Positions 1 through 10,847 of a stretch of 64,000 nt of DNA are shown here, one piece after another (position 1 is the first letter of the stretch; the number at the start of each line of letters is the position of its first letter). The position numbers and the translations under genes were made by a program. The notes beneath the pieces were generated by a model. That model worked only from the letters and a program-made list of their open reading frames with translations, was not told the origin of the DNA and did no database searches. Source of the DNA: Lotus japonicus (taxonomy: Eukaryota > Streptophyta > Magnoliopsida > Fabales > Fabaceae); contig NC_080042.1 in assembly GCF_012489685.1 (NCBI RefSeq), positions 15,142,150 through 15,206,149 of the forward strand, written 5' to 3'.

Positions 1-332
1 CGGGTCTCTAAGGCGCTGAAAGGCTACAAAGTAAAGACGTGGCATCCAACTTATAAATGTGGTCCCAAGTCCATTTGTCTTGTTTGTACTTGTTTTACAT
101 ATATTTGTCTTATTTATATTGGGATTTGGGCCTTGGATGTAAGGCCCAAATCCAAGAATATTCTAGATAAGGACCACACCCACTATAAAAGGGGGGTCAT
201 CACCTTGTACTAGGGACCTTTTTTATCATTAATGAGATAATTTCTTTATTCTTACATCATTGATACACTTTATGCTCTGCTAGGGTTTGATAAGGACATT
301 TCATATCACTTAATAAACCTTTGACCAGAACA
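1..332 (+). mobile_element. 5' LTR (partial) of a Tat-like Ty3/gypsy element
   Basis: The left part is cut by the window edge. A TATA box (tataaaa, 184-190) lies upstream of a presumed transcription start. The LTR ends in ...accagaaca at 332, directly before a primer-binding site and a gag reading frame, which fixes it as the 5' LTR. The lineage is inferred from the gag and protease that follow. No partner 3' LTR is present, because the element is interrupted at 2939. Confidence 0.7.
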
Positions 333-350
333 TTAGCGCCGTCTGCGGCT
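333..350 (+). other. Primer-binding site of the 5' gypsy element
   Basis: The sequence ttagcgccgtctgcgg follows the LTR end. It resembles the TGGCGCCGT-type site, complementary to the 3' end of tRNA-Asp, used by many plant gypsy elements, with a G to A change in the TGG. Assignment to tRNA-Asp is from general knowledge of these families. Confidence 0.55.
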
Positions 351-399
351 CTAACTCAGCGGTTTCTTCCACTGACGTGCTAGAGGCAGACTACGATTG

Positions 400-1413
400 A
401 TGGAGATGTGTTCTTGCGGTGGGCATGCACCACGTCGACGTGGTGGTGGACGTCACAGCGGTGGTAGGAGTCATGCTCAGGCGGTCTAGCCAGAACCGGA
501 GGGGGAGCAGGAGGCTTCCTCTAATGAAGCTTCCGTGGCTGTACGGTCACGTGCCACAACAATGCCGAAAATTCCAGTCCAGCACGCAGGCTTGGCGACA
601 AGGTCTGGTTTGGATCTTAAAAAGAAACTTCCTACTCCGGACAACGAGGACTTGGGTGACCAACAGGTGGATACGCCTGTGCAAGCCCAGGATCAAGGTT
701 ATGGAGCTCACTCTACGGAACTTAAACAAGTATTGGATACCATCCAGGCGGTTCAACGACAGAACGAACATTTGCAAGCTCAGGTCGAGTATCTTAACCA
801 GATGAGGGATTTAAGGCGCGGCCAGCGGGTGGATGCGGAAGATGTGGTGGACTTTCAACCTTTCGCGCCGATGGTCGCCGCAGTTGAAATTCCAGAACAT
901 TTGCAGACTTTGACAATAGACATGTATTCTGGCGACTCGGACCCAATAGATCATTTGTGGTATTTCAATACCAAAATGGTCATTGGTGGGGTGACCGATG
1001 CGGTAAAGTGCAGATTGTTACCTTCCATGTTTAAGGGCGTGGCGATGACATGGTTTATCAAGCAACCCCCATATTCCATTTCAAGCTTTACTGATTTATC
1101 AACAAAGTTCCTAACTCAATTCTCTGCCAATCAAACTCAAAAGGCAACCCCTGCTGACTTGTTTAACATACGTCAGCAACCAGGCGAGCGCATTAAAACG
1201 TATATGGCTCGATTCAGCAGAGTCTCGGTTCAGTTAGAGGATGCTAGTCCTGAGGTATGTGTGGCAGCCTTTAAAACAGGACTCAGGTGCGGTTCACTTA
1301 ATAAAGACTTGACCAGAAGGCCCGCTAGGGACATGATGGACTTACGCGCCAGGGTGCAAGAATTTATTTTGGTGGAGCAAGACGAACAAACAAAGAAGGA
1401 TAGAGACAACTAG
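400..1413 (+). pseudogene. Gag pseudogene of the Tat-like gypsy element
   Basis: This would form the capsid/nucleocapsid of an LTR retrotransposon. The frame opens at ATG 400 with a G/R-rich N-terminus and is broken by TAG at 487-489. It then runs open to TAG 1411-1413. The retrotransposon gag core lies at about 910-1350, with the recognisable motifs MYSGDSDPIDHLWYF, TWFIKQPP and RQQPGERIKTYMARF. After 1413 the frame is lost and coding continues in another frame from about 1619, so at least one stop and one frameshift separate it from the protease. It is dead as written. The fold assignment is confident; the exact lineage (Tat) is an inference. Confidence 0.8.
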
Positions 1414-1618
1414 CGTAATCAATCTGATCTTACAGTAGAAAGAGGGCGCGACTCAAACGCCACGCCAATCTAGACCGGCGCCCTACCAATCTGCTAGACC
1501 ACAAAGCAACGCTTGGCATCGGAATGCCCAAACTACCCCGACGAATCAGGCTGCGCAAGGAGGAAACGCGCCCATTCAGGGACAACAAACAAAGTTAAAC
1601 GCCCCTCTTAGTGCGATA

Positions 1619-2939
1619 TTGCGCGCAGTTGGACAAACAAACGCAATACAGTATCTGAGGCCACCCAGGCGACCTCCAGCGAACATGGATACAAAAAAGT
1701 GGTATGACTTCCATAAGGCTATGAGACACACCACCGATAATTGCTGGACCTTACGCAAGGAGATCGAGCGGTTGATTAAAGCGGGACACTTAGCAAATTT
1801 CGTGTCAAATGAACCCGTGCAGTCCGAGGTTCTCAAGGCCACTGGGGCGGGAACGTCAAAAGGCAAGGAAATAGTTGAAGATCTAGGCGTACCTGTTGGG
1901 TCCAGCAAAGGACGAAAAAGATATGTTGAGGCAGTGAATTCGGTGCACAAGGCCTATGAAGGGGAGTGTTGGTTGAATCACACTCCTATTACTTTTTCAC
2001 CCAAAGATTTTGGTCATGTTACTCCACATGATAACGACCCTATTGTGGTAACACTCCGAGTAAACAACTATGTGACCAAAAAGGTCTTTTTGGACCAGGG
2101 AAGTTCTGCAGACATTATATATGGGGATGCGTTTGAAAGACTGAGTTTGAAAGAGTCCGATCTAAAGCCATATACAGGGTGTCTGGTTGGATTTACGGGC
2201 GATTGGGCTAAGGTGCAAGGATATGTGGAGCTAGCAACAGCTTTTGGCGAGGGAGAATTTGTGAAAAAGTTCCACGTGAAATATCTAGTCCTCCCCTGCC
2301 GGGCAACGTATAATGTGCTTCTGGGGCGAGACGCTCTAAACAAAGTCTGCGCAATAATCTCAACTGCCCATTTGACAGTGAAATACCCGGCTTGCAATGG
2401 CAAGATCGAAATTTTGAGGGTGGATCAAGAAGCGGCGAGAGCATGTTACGCTCAAAGTTTGGCGATGTATGGAAAGAGGGCGGCTAAAGAGAGCCATCGC
2501 GTTACTGAAATATTTCCACATGAAGGCTTCAACTTGGATCCTCGCGATGATTCGGAGGACTTAAGACCTCAACCTGCTGAAGAAACCAGATCTATTCAGG
2601 TCGAGGGACGGGTCTTGAAAATTGGGAGTACCTTCTCTAAAGAACAGGAGGATCATTTTGTGGGGCTACTCCAAAGTAATTTGGATTTGTTCGCCTGAAC
2701 AATCAAGGACGTTCCGAGCATCGACCCAGAAGTCATTTCTCATAAGTTATCTATTCAACCCGGAGCAAAACTAGTGGTGCAGGCTCGAAGAAGGATGGGC
2801 GAGGAAAAAGACAAGGCTGTGCAAGTGGAAACTCAGAAAATTCTCGACGGGCATTTCATTCGGGAAATACAATACCCCACTTGGTTGGCAAATGTGGTAA
2901 TGGTACGGAAAGCAAATGGAAAATTGAGAATGTGTATGA
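1619..2939 (+). pseudogene. Protease and truncated reverse transcriptase of the Tat-like gypsy element
   Basis: This continues the element from the gag. A zinc-knuckle-like stretch near 1700-1790 (YDFHKAMRHTTDNC) has lost its first cysteine. The aspartic protease site reads FLDQGSSADIIY (about 2087-2125), where Q replaces a usual residue after D. A TGA at 2696-2698 interrupts the frame just before the reverse transcriptase. The RT then begins (RRMGEEKDKA, FIREIQYPTWLANVVMV, GKLRMCM) and stops abruptly at about 2939, where an oppositely oriented LTR begins. The catalytic RT motifs, RNase H and integrase are absent. The RT start matches the Tat/Retand style (xxEWLANVVxVKKxNGKWRMCVD) as I recall it. 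Confidence 0.8.
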
Positions 2940-4300
2940 TGTGGAAAACTGCAAGTGTACAGTTTCGTCCGGGGTTTTAATTATCGAACACAAGGATTGT
3001 GTGAGTTTACTTCTAAATTTACCAATTTAGTTGCAAAGACGAAAAACAAATATAAAAATAGAGGATTGATTGATTGTGATTATCACGTAAAGAAATTAAG
3101 AAAAAAACAAATAAACGGTTGTTGATTTGAAAACTTTGAGAGAAAAGCTGCACCAGGGAATTGAACCAGTTACTCTCGTTATGCCTGTACCCACTCCGAT
3201 TACATATGAATTCGACTAAACTCGTTCAAGTTGTTATGTCTATGTGACTACTTACTAATTCCTTAGCCAAGTTCTCCTTCTAGTTAATTAGTGATAGCTA
3301 ATCCCTTAGTACCTAATCCTAATTAACTAGAGATCCAGTTCAATATCAGACAATCACAGATTAATTGCTACCCTTATCCCTAATGCGTAGAGACCAAAAT
3401 CCAATTCCTCTCTAGATCCCTAGTTCCTATCAATTTCTCAATTGTATAGAAACAAGTAAAACAATCTATGTGCAGTAGATAACAATCAAAGCAAGAGAGA
3501 AATTCAAGAACGAAATATAGTCATTCATATAAAAATCGAAACGAATCCAAACATAATCAAAGATGTAACTTCATCTATCCCTAATGCAAAAGAGGATGAG
3601 TTCCTCATAGTCATCGGAACAAGTTTAAGAAGAAGTAAGCAAAACATCAAAATTATAGTAGAAAAATGTAAGGGATCCTAAATAACTCAAAGCTCTGCCT
3701 CCAAAAGTCTGAGAAAGTTTTCAACGTGAAAAGATAATAATAGGGTTGATAAATCATTTTTAAATAGACTAAATTTGTGACTGGTTCTATAGCACGAATA
3801 ATTCATGCTACTCTCATGCTAGAAATTCCATCAACAGCTTCTTTCGTGCAATAACATCAATTTCCAAGCAGAACTCGTGCTACTTCATGCTAAAATTTTC
3901 AGCATTGGTTTATGTCGCGCTATAGCACGGTTTTCAGGCTAAAACGGCACGAGCTTCATGTTGAAGTTTCCAGATTTGGTGCAATTCTGAATCTTGCTTA
4001 TCTTGCCTTGATTTTCTTCTCTTTTCCTTTATCTCTTCCTAAAATAAAACATATAATAATTAATAAAGGATGAAATAAGGATAGTTACCCTAATGAACTT
4101 TTCTAGACTCAAAATAACAACCTAAGTCCTATAAAACTCATAGAAATAACATAAAAACTATAAGAAGATAATAAGAATAATTAGAATATCAAAATATTAA
4201 GATAATGCGAATACTCAACTAAAAATACTAAAATAACTTAAATAAACCTTCAAAACATAAGCTAAAAACTACGAAAAAAGGACCATAGAATCTCGTGTCA
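2940..4300 (-). mobile_element. 3' LTR of an oppositely oriented gypsy-type element
   Basis: Read on the minus strand it begins TGACACGAG (4300) and ends ...CACTTGCAGTTTTCCACA (2940), giving TG...CA termini and about 1361 bp. The end resembles that of the LTR at 8999-10255 (both have GTACACTTGC close to the 3' end after a TTCGATAATTAAAAC block). On its upstream side, plus-strand 4301-4380, the minus strand reads cttgaggacaagc, a phrase typical of the region just before the polypurine tract in Athila/Tat elements. The internal region beyond is lost. It truncates the plus-strand element at 2939. The flanking pentamers tatga and tacct do not match, as expected for one LTR of a broken element. 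Confidence 0.6.
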
Positions 4301-4897
4301 TACCTTATACTAAACGATAGCTTATCCTCAAGCGTAAACTTAAGTAAGCTTGTCCTCAAGCACAGAACAAATCACCCAAAAAAAAACAGATATTAACCAA
4401 AGAGGAATGAAACATGGAGTTTTTCAAAGTGAATAATGTATGAATCAAAATCCAAGAGGTGCATGAGCTTCAGTAAGTGAGATCAAATATCACAAGGGTG
4501 GGGCACGATGGGTGCCCCAAAGAGAGAAAAAATGCAATGACAGAAAATATGAATAAATGCATGAGGGACTTTAAACAAATTGATGGTTTTAATTTGATCA
4601 TGTGCACCACAACTTCCAAATTGAGTTGCTGACCTTTGAAAGAAATAGTATGTTTCATGATTCCAAAAACACCAAATGACATACGTTGAGAAATTATCAC
4701 CAGCTTAAGAACTGAATACATATATACACATACTTGATAATACAAAATGTCTTCTTAGATCTCAATAGAACCATACAACTTATATTTTACAACATTAAAA
4801 AACATATAATATTTAGGATAAAATTTAACATAGTATAACACATACTTAGAGGTTCAACACAAATTTCAACATCATAATCTTCATCATCAAGAGCAAG
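4301..4897 (-). other. Remnant of polypurine-proximal region and 3' flank of B3 copy 1
   Basis: 4301-4380 is the tail of the internal region of the minus-strand element. From about 4660 the sequence is the 3' flank of the B3 pseudogene and is closely similar to 10690-10860, the same position beside B3 copy 2. No coding capacity was recognised. Confidence 0.5.
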
Positions 4898-6554
4898 CTA
4901 ATCATGCCCCCTTAAGGAAATGTCCCCATCACAAATTCGAGATTGGGCATTGCTAACCTTGAGGATGACTCGGTCGCAGGGGATGAGTCTGTGTGCTTCC
5001 CAAAAATACCTCCATCCCTGGCCAAACCTAGCAATGTCGTCGCGAGGGCTGGAGAAAACAATGACGGAAGAACATACTCTAGTTGGGCCCCTAAAATACC
5101 AGGGAAAAAGGTGCACCTTGACGAACCAAAGAAGCTACAGGACCTCTCACAACCTAGGATCAGGGAAATATGCATAAATATTTAATCTAACATGATATAT
5201 CAGGAATAAAAGATTAGTTATGATTTCATCTTACCAACATGTTGGTTAGAAAAGAGAATTTTGCGAGCAAAATAACAGTTGTCATTTCATAAACAACCAG
5301 ACGCTTTTCCACAAAGTTATACCCAAAAGGAATTTGGTGTGGAGCACCATCCAAACTAACTGGTGCAAGGCGATGCACAATAGTAGGATGAAGAACAGGT
5401 TCTCCAACTTGTAAAATCTGTGGCGCAACAATTGGTTCTTGAAGGGGTAGTAGCTGAAGCTCAACCACTTGATCAGTCGGGGGTATAACCTGAGGATGAA
5501 GCACATTTTCATTGGGCTCTTCCAACCCATGCTCAACAACTGGATCCTTGATGTGATGTATTTCAAGGTCCTCCACAACATGATTTTCAACAACAGGCAT
5601 GTCTATGGATATCTCTTCCTCGTTTGGAGGAGGAGCATTTAAGTCAATACCAGCCAAATTAGGAGGGTTCAACATGAGAATTTCTACGTCAGCTCTTGAA
5701 ACATTCTCATAGTTAATCTCTACTAACATATCAATGTATATAACAATGTCAAATCGGGAATCTCCTTTAAAATTCAGAACACACCAATGGATACCTTCTA
5801 TACCATAGTAATCCATTATGGCAGTCCAACCGTCCTCCAGACGTGGATCCGAGAAAGAACAATTAAAAAACACAACATGGCTCTTTCCAAGAGTCACTTA
5901 TAGTCCACACAGGACCAAACTGAACAAAAAACTTAGACACAAATGGAAGTCCCTCCTGCGGTTTTTCCTATTTCACATAAATATAATGATTAGATAATGA
6001 GAAAAATCGAACTCAAATAAAGCATATATACCATGTTTTTGTGCACTAACTCCCGCTAGGAATTCTAACTTATACCTTTAAAAATAATAAATTAAGTTGA
6101 AACGGTTGTAGAGCACTCTTGCGTAAGAAATATGCTCTTCCAATTACTATGCTTCATTCTTGCAATATCATACATATCTGTGTAGAGACCTATTGCGTAA
6201 AGAGTTTTAACACTTATATTAAAGCATTATTGACACGGTTGATTTACATACTTTTTTCATTCACCTTATTAAGTCATGGTAACCGCCAACCATTATGATC
6301 AACATGGTATTATGAACACATCGTTTATTCATTATGAGCTTGAAAGATCTTACAACACAAATAGTTCTAATAATTAACACACCATTTTTTTGTTAAGAGC
6401 TTGAAAAATAACATTGACAGCATGAAACATTGTGATCTGAAGATTACATTCAAGTAATACAAATGATAGTTAAGTAATATACCTCCTTCTTATTCAACCC
6501 CATGTACTGAGTACCAAGATAAAGCTTTGCGACTGCTCCTTTGACACATCCCAT
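4898..6554 (-). pseudogene. B3-domain protein pseudogene, copy 1 (two B3 domains)
   Basis: Plant B3 proteins are nuclear DNA-binding factors. Three exons can be traced: exon 1 6554-6483 (24 codons, MGCVKGAVAKLYLG...), exon 2 5967-5235 and exon 3 5153-4898. Exon 2 carries the N-terminal B3 fold (HVVFFNCSFSDP, GWTAIMDYYGIEGIHW, FKGDSRFDIVIY), a linker rich in P/V/E (DLNAPPPNEEE), and the start of a second B3 domain. Exon 3 finishes that domain (ARFGQGWRYFWEAHRLI, DRVILK). Splice sites are GT-AG (acceptor AATAG at 5968-5969, donor GTAAGA). Two lesions relative to copy 2 break it: a frameshift near 5893-5900 and a one-base insertion near 5095-5103 that shifts into a stop. Intact legume paralogues are presumably elsewhere in the genome. 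The B3 call is clear; target and role are unknown. Confidence 0.75.
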
Positions 6555-7741
6555 TGAGATTTACAGGTTTTAAAAGAACTATTTAACAAAGTCACTTTTG
6601 CAATGAAGTTGGTTATTGAAGATGTTCTATTTATGTTGTAAAGGAAGCCACATTTGGGAAACTGCTAAAAGCTTGCATGGTGAGGCTAATTAAGAAAAGA
6701 AGGACGGAATTTATTGCCTCTTCCATGTCCAACTCACCAAATAAAATGGAACCAGCCACCTTACTTAAGTGCAGCCTTAATATTATTAGATGTTTGACTC
6801 ACCCCCCTATGCTTTGCCCCCTAAAAATTTAAGATGTGAATCTTGTTAAAAGCTGCATAAATCTTCTTGCATTTAATGGGTGTGATATTCTAGATGGAGG
6901 ATAACTTTGTTATTCTCTTTGTTACGTGGGTTCGAATTTTAGTAGTTCTTTAGGTGCAATGCCATCTGTTCACAAACTATTGTTGTCTAATATTAATGCA
7001 CATAATTTAGTGGTTCATCTATAGATATTATAATTTGACGAAAGCACCTTTATTTAATGATATATACTATCAAATACAATTAGTGATAATTATTGGTTAA
7101 CTAATTGGTGATAATTGTGGTATGTGACTGTATGAGGTAGTGGTAGGGAAAAATTAATACTTACTAACATTAAGTTATGATTATTTGGTTTGGATCCCTC
7201 TAAAATCATGCCACAACACAGTCTGTTTGGTCAATGTATATTTTTGTCACTAAGAAATTTTAAAATTAATATCAATCTGTTATTGAAATTTAAAACTTAA
7301 TATAAATAAATCACTTTAAACTTGTTTTTCCTCATTTATTGTTCCTGCGAGTGTATTGCTTGGAAAAACATTATGTAATGCTTTCTTGATACTCTGAGTA
7401 GACAAATATATAATACTCCCTTTGTAATTATCAATTAACTAATTGGTGATAATTGTGAGATGTGAATGTATGAGGTAGTAGTTGGGAAAAATTACATTAA
7501 ATAAGGGCATGCATAAACTTTGAAAGAAATGCTTTGGATTTGGAATGAACGGTATTTTTGGAAACAAATACTGGAAACAATTAGACAATATAATTGGAAT
7601 ATAGGACTACTACTACTTATAGGGAGCAAGAACTGAATGAATACTAAATAATTTCACATTAAAATTTATTAATTGATTTCTTATGTTTTGATGCTGGGTT
7701 CACGCTTCCTTTCCTCTTACAATGTATACTATTAAAATAAA
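6555..7741. other. B3 copy 1 upstream region with dispersed repeat
   Basis: AT-rich 5' flank of the B3 pseudogene. About 6720-6890 holds one member of a dispersed repeat family (core ggaaccarccacc ... catgcyttgc) that recurs near 8310, 13000, 13870, 14290 and, inverted, near 24190 and 24510. Its place just upstream of exon 1 in both B3 copies fits an ancestral promoter-proximal segment copied with the gene. 7060-7140 and 7425-7500 share a short repeated phrase (ttggtgataattgtg). No gene is seen. Confidence 0.45.
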
Positions 7742-8286
7742 ATATTTAAGGCTAAAAAGCATTTTTGGCCCTTGATGTTTTAAGTTTGTGCAAATTCTGC
7801 CCCTATTCTATTTTTGTCGACGTTTCTACCCCTCATGTTTTCGAACAGTGCACTGTCTACCCCTCTGTCAGTCAGGCTTTCTCAGGAGAGATTCCTGAGT
7901 GGATTTGAGAGATGAAAATGAGTATATGAAGTTGATGATGATCAAGGAAATGATATAAATTAAATTTGTTTGATGTATATATCAATTATGTATGTAACTG
8001 AACCGGTTAAATGCATGTTTTGCTACTTACAGGTCTTGAGTTTGAATCTCCCATGCCCCTTTTTCCAATTTCACTTGTAATTTCCACATGGTAGGTCCAA
8101 AAAATATAGTAAAAAAAGCCAAATCAGCTCATTCCGTTAGTTTTTTAACGTTTGACTGACGGAGGGGTAGACAGTGCACTGTTTGAAAACATGAGGGGTA
8201 GAAACATCGACAAAAATATAGTAGGGGCAGAATTTGCACAAACTTGAAACATCAAGGGCCAAAAGTGCTTTTTAGCCAATATTTAA
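7742..8286. mobile_element. Mutator-type MITE with 9-bp target duplication
   Basis: The element is 7751-8277 (527 bp). Its ends are near-perfect inverted repeats of about 125 bp beginning ggctaaaaagcatttttgg and closing as its complement. They differ at a handful of positions only. It is flanked by the direct 9-mer aatatttaa (7742-7750 and 8278-8286). Long TIRs plus a 9-bp duplication are the signature of Mutator-like elements. The 250 bp core has no reading frame, so it depends on transposase encoded elsewhere. The GGCTAAAAAGCA terminus is, as I recall, common among legume foldback elements. Confidence 0.88.
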
Positions 8287-8998
8287 GCAAAGAATCACCC
8301 AAATTTTCAGCTTGTTTGTGGTCAATTAACACCTAATAAATTGGACCTAACCACCAGAGTAAATATGATATGATGTTTTTCACATGCCCCAATGCTTTGC
8401 AGCCAGAAAAATCAATATTGGGTAGTAAATTGTTATGCATTTATTGGATAAGATATTTTGAATGGAGGCAATCTTTTTTTAAGACTTCGTAAAACTTATG
8501 CAGGTTTCCATAATGTCATGTGGTGCAAGGGTTAAAAGAATAAATCTTCCTAAAAGTTGGAATGTCAAGAGCAACGTGGGAAGCAAAAGCGTGAGCTTAT
8601 AAATGAAGAATCGATTCAGTGTGTCTCCTGAAACATGTTAAATTACGGTTTTTGGACGTAGACATGATTTTTTTGGTTGAAACACAAAACCAAAACACAT
8701 ACTTACTCAATTCATTTTCTTCAAGTAATGCGTAATAGATGTGAATAAACGAATAAAAGATTTATCTTTTTAGATGTGAATAAGTTTGAGATAAATAATG
8801 TATAACACATCAAATAAAAAATATGTGAAATGCGTGCAAGGACACAAAAGTTGGTGGAAGGACACCTGGGTCTTCATTTTATACCATAGTTTGGTTGATA
8901 ACAACCAATGTTCTACAGACAGTGTAATAATTGATATATGAGACCTATAATTTATATCTAATATCATTAACCTTTAAGAGGGGCATTAATGGGAATGC
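8287..8998. other. Intergenic DNA between B3 copies
   Basis: 8310-8470 holds another copy of the dispersed B3-upstream repeat (ggacctaaccacc ... catgccccaatgctttgcagcc). The rest is AT-rich with no recognisable gene. It ends at the solo LTR. Confidence 0.4.
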
Positions 8999-10255
8999 TG
9001 ATGACTGGGTTTTTGTCCTAGTTTGTAGGGTTTTTCCTTGCTTCTTTTGAGTCTTTTTGTTGAGTCTCATATAGTGTTTCATGCATTCTCATGCATTTTT
9101 ACTTTTATTTGTGCATTTACATTAGTTTAGTAATTTTGTAGTTTTATAAGGGCTTTAGTTGCATTTTATTAGAGTTTAGGAGTCTTAGGTAATTTCCACT
9201 TGTTTTGGAGACTTTGTGCAAAACTAACCTTTGAGTTTCTTGATATTTCTCTAGCTTTGTCATCAAGTTTTTAGGTTGTAACAGCTGAAGAGGGAAGGTC
9301 TAGAGGCTTGGAGACATGAAGAAGGCATTAAAGTGGAGTTAAAATGAAGTTCAAGGGGTTTCCGGACGAGCACGTCAGGCGCCTGAGCGCCAATGAGGCA
9401 GAAGCCAACTCTGAAGTTGGCGCTGGAGCGCCCTAGTCCAGCGCCTGAGCGCCCTATAGGCAGAAAACTCTCCCCTTTTGCCTATAAATAGGTGTTTAGT
9501 TGTTTTCTTTTGATTAATTCCAATTCATTCCATTTTTACATAAGTTCAGAGAAAGAGGAGCATCTAGATGATTGAGAGAAGGCTTCCAAACTTGTATTTC
9601 AGGTTCTTAGCCTCTTGCCATGTTTGGATAATCTCTCCTCTATTGCTTTGGTTTTCTTGTCAGACTTTTCATCTTAAGTTATAATCTTAAGTTCTTTCCC
9701 ACATGCTCTTCTTCTTTCCTTGAATCTCATTTTCTGAATTTCAATCTAAGCTTGTTTGCATGCTTGCTTTATGCTTTTCTATAATCAGAACGAAAGTTTG
9801 TTATAGATTAGGGAACCGATTAGGGATTACCCCTTCTATCTTGGCTACTAGGAATAAAGGAAGGGTTGGGGTTTGTTGGCCTGAACTTTGTAAACTTTGT
9901 GCTTCCAACAAATGTTTAAGTACACATGAAATTGGGCTTATCTTTTGGTTTGAAAGAATTATCTATGCGAGGCATCGATAGGTAGTTTCTTAGGCTATAG
10001 AATCAAGGAGAGATTCATGAGAACATGTGCATAAAATGATGTGCTTAAATTGACTAGTTGAGCAAGAACTCAAAGCATCTTTCATTTCTGAATTGTCTTT
10101 TTATTTTCCTCTTTCCAGATTACTACTTCGACATATCTCTTTTTCAATAAAACAAACCTTCAAACTCAAGGCTTAAGCTGAATTTATTCACTCACAATTC
10201 CTGTGGTTCGATAATTAAAACTGGGTGGATTCGTACACTTGCGGATTTACCAACA
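8999..10255 (+). mobile_element. Probable solo LTR, gypsy type
   Basis: Starts TGATGACTGGG (8999) and ends ...cttgcggatttaccaaca (10255), about 1257 bp. It is flanked by aatgc (8994-8998) and aacgc (10256-10260), a 5-bp target duplication with one mismatch. A TATA-like cctataaatagg lies near 9480. The block ttcgataattaaaac...gtacacttgc near the 3' end is shared with the minus-strand LTR at 2940-4300, so the two belong to related families. There is no primer site or internal sequence beside it, hence solo. Boundaries are set by TG/CA and the near-duplication and could be off by a few bases. Confidence 0.65.
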
Positions 10256-10690
10256 AACGCCTTCGGTTCACGGCAACTGTTTGCCTTATTCTCATGCGTG
10301 TGGGTGATTCTTTTCGGAGGTTGCATGAGATTTATGTAGACGGTGGATTTTGGCACTATCCATGGATGAGGGGGTTTAACCAAACCGATTGAATTAATTT
10401 TATCATGCCCTTCTTAGTTCATAATTTAGTTGATGAGCTTTAGCAGCAATAGTGAAGGTTATTTTATGGAAATATCCTCTTGGTGGGTAGTGATTTTATC
10501 TCCTGCTGGATATTTCGTTGGCTTTTTTCTCCCCTACTAGTTGTCTTTTTCTTTGTTGTTAATATGTTTTCCTCCTACCCTTTTTGCTTTTTTTCTTCTT
10601 ACGTGTTATGTTCTTTCTATCTGTAACATTGCATTGGGAGGCACCCCTTGTTCCATTTATTTATTCAATCAATTGCTTATAAAAAAATGT
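10256..10690 (+). mobile_element. LINE 3' end fragment
   Basis: The stretch ends in a typical plant L1 tail: a T-rich 3' untranslated part, ttgggaggcacccc, then ttcaatcaattgcttataaaaaaa. The weak coding remnant upstream is too decayed to assign. The fragment is probably interrupted on its 5' side by the solo LTR at 8999-10255. Immediately after the A-run the DNA is the duplicated 3' flank of the B3 unit. Confidence 0.5.
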
Positions 10691-10847
10691 TTCCAAAAGC
10701 ACCAAATGACATACATTGGTAAATAATCACAAGCTTAATAACTGAATACATATATAAGCATACTTGATAATACAAAAGTTATTCTTAGTTCTAAATAGAA
10801 CCATACAACTTAGATTTGACAACATTAGAAACCATGTACTATATAGG

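Noticed and set aside
9760..9981. 73-codon plus-strand frame
   Set aside because: It lies within the solo LTR 8999-10255 and has no domain.
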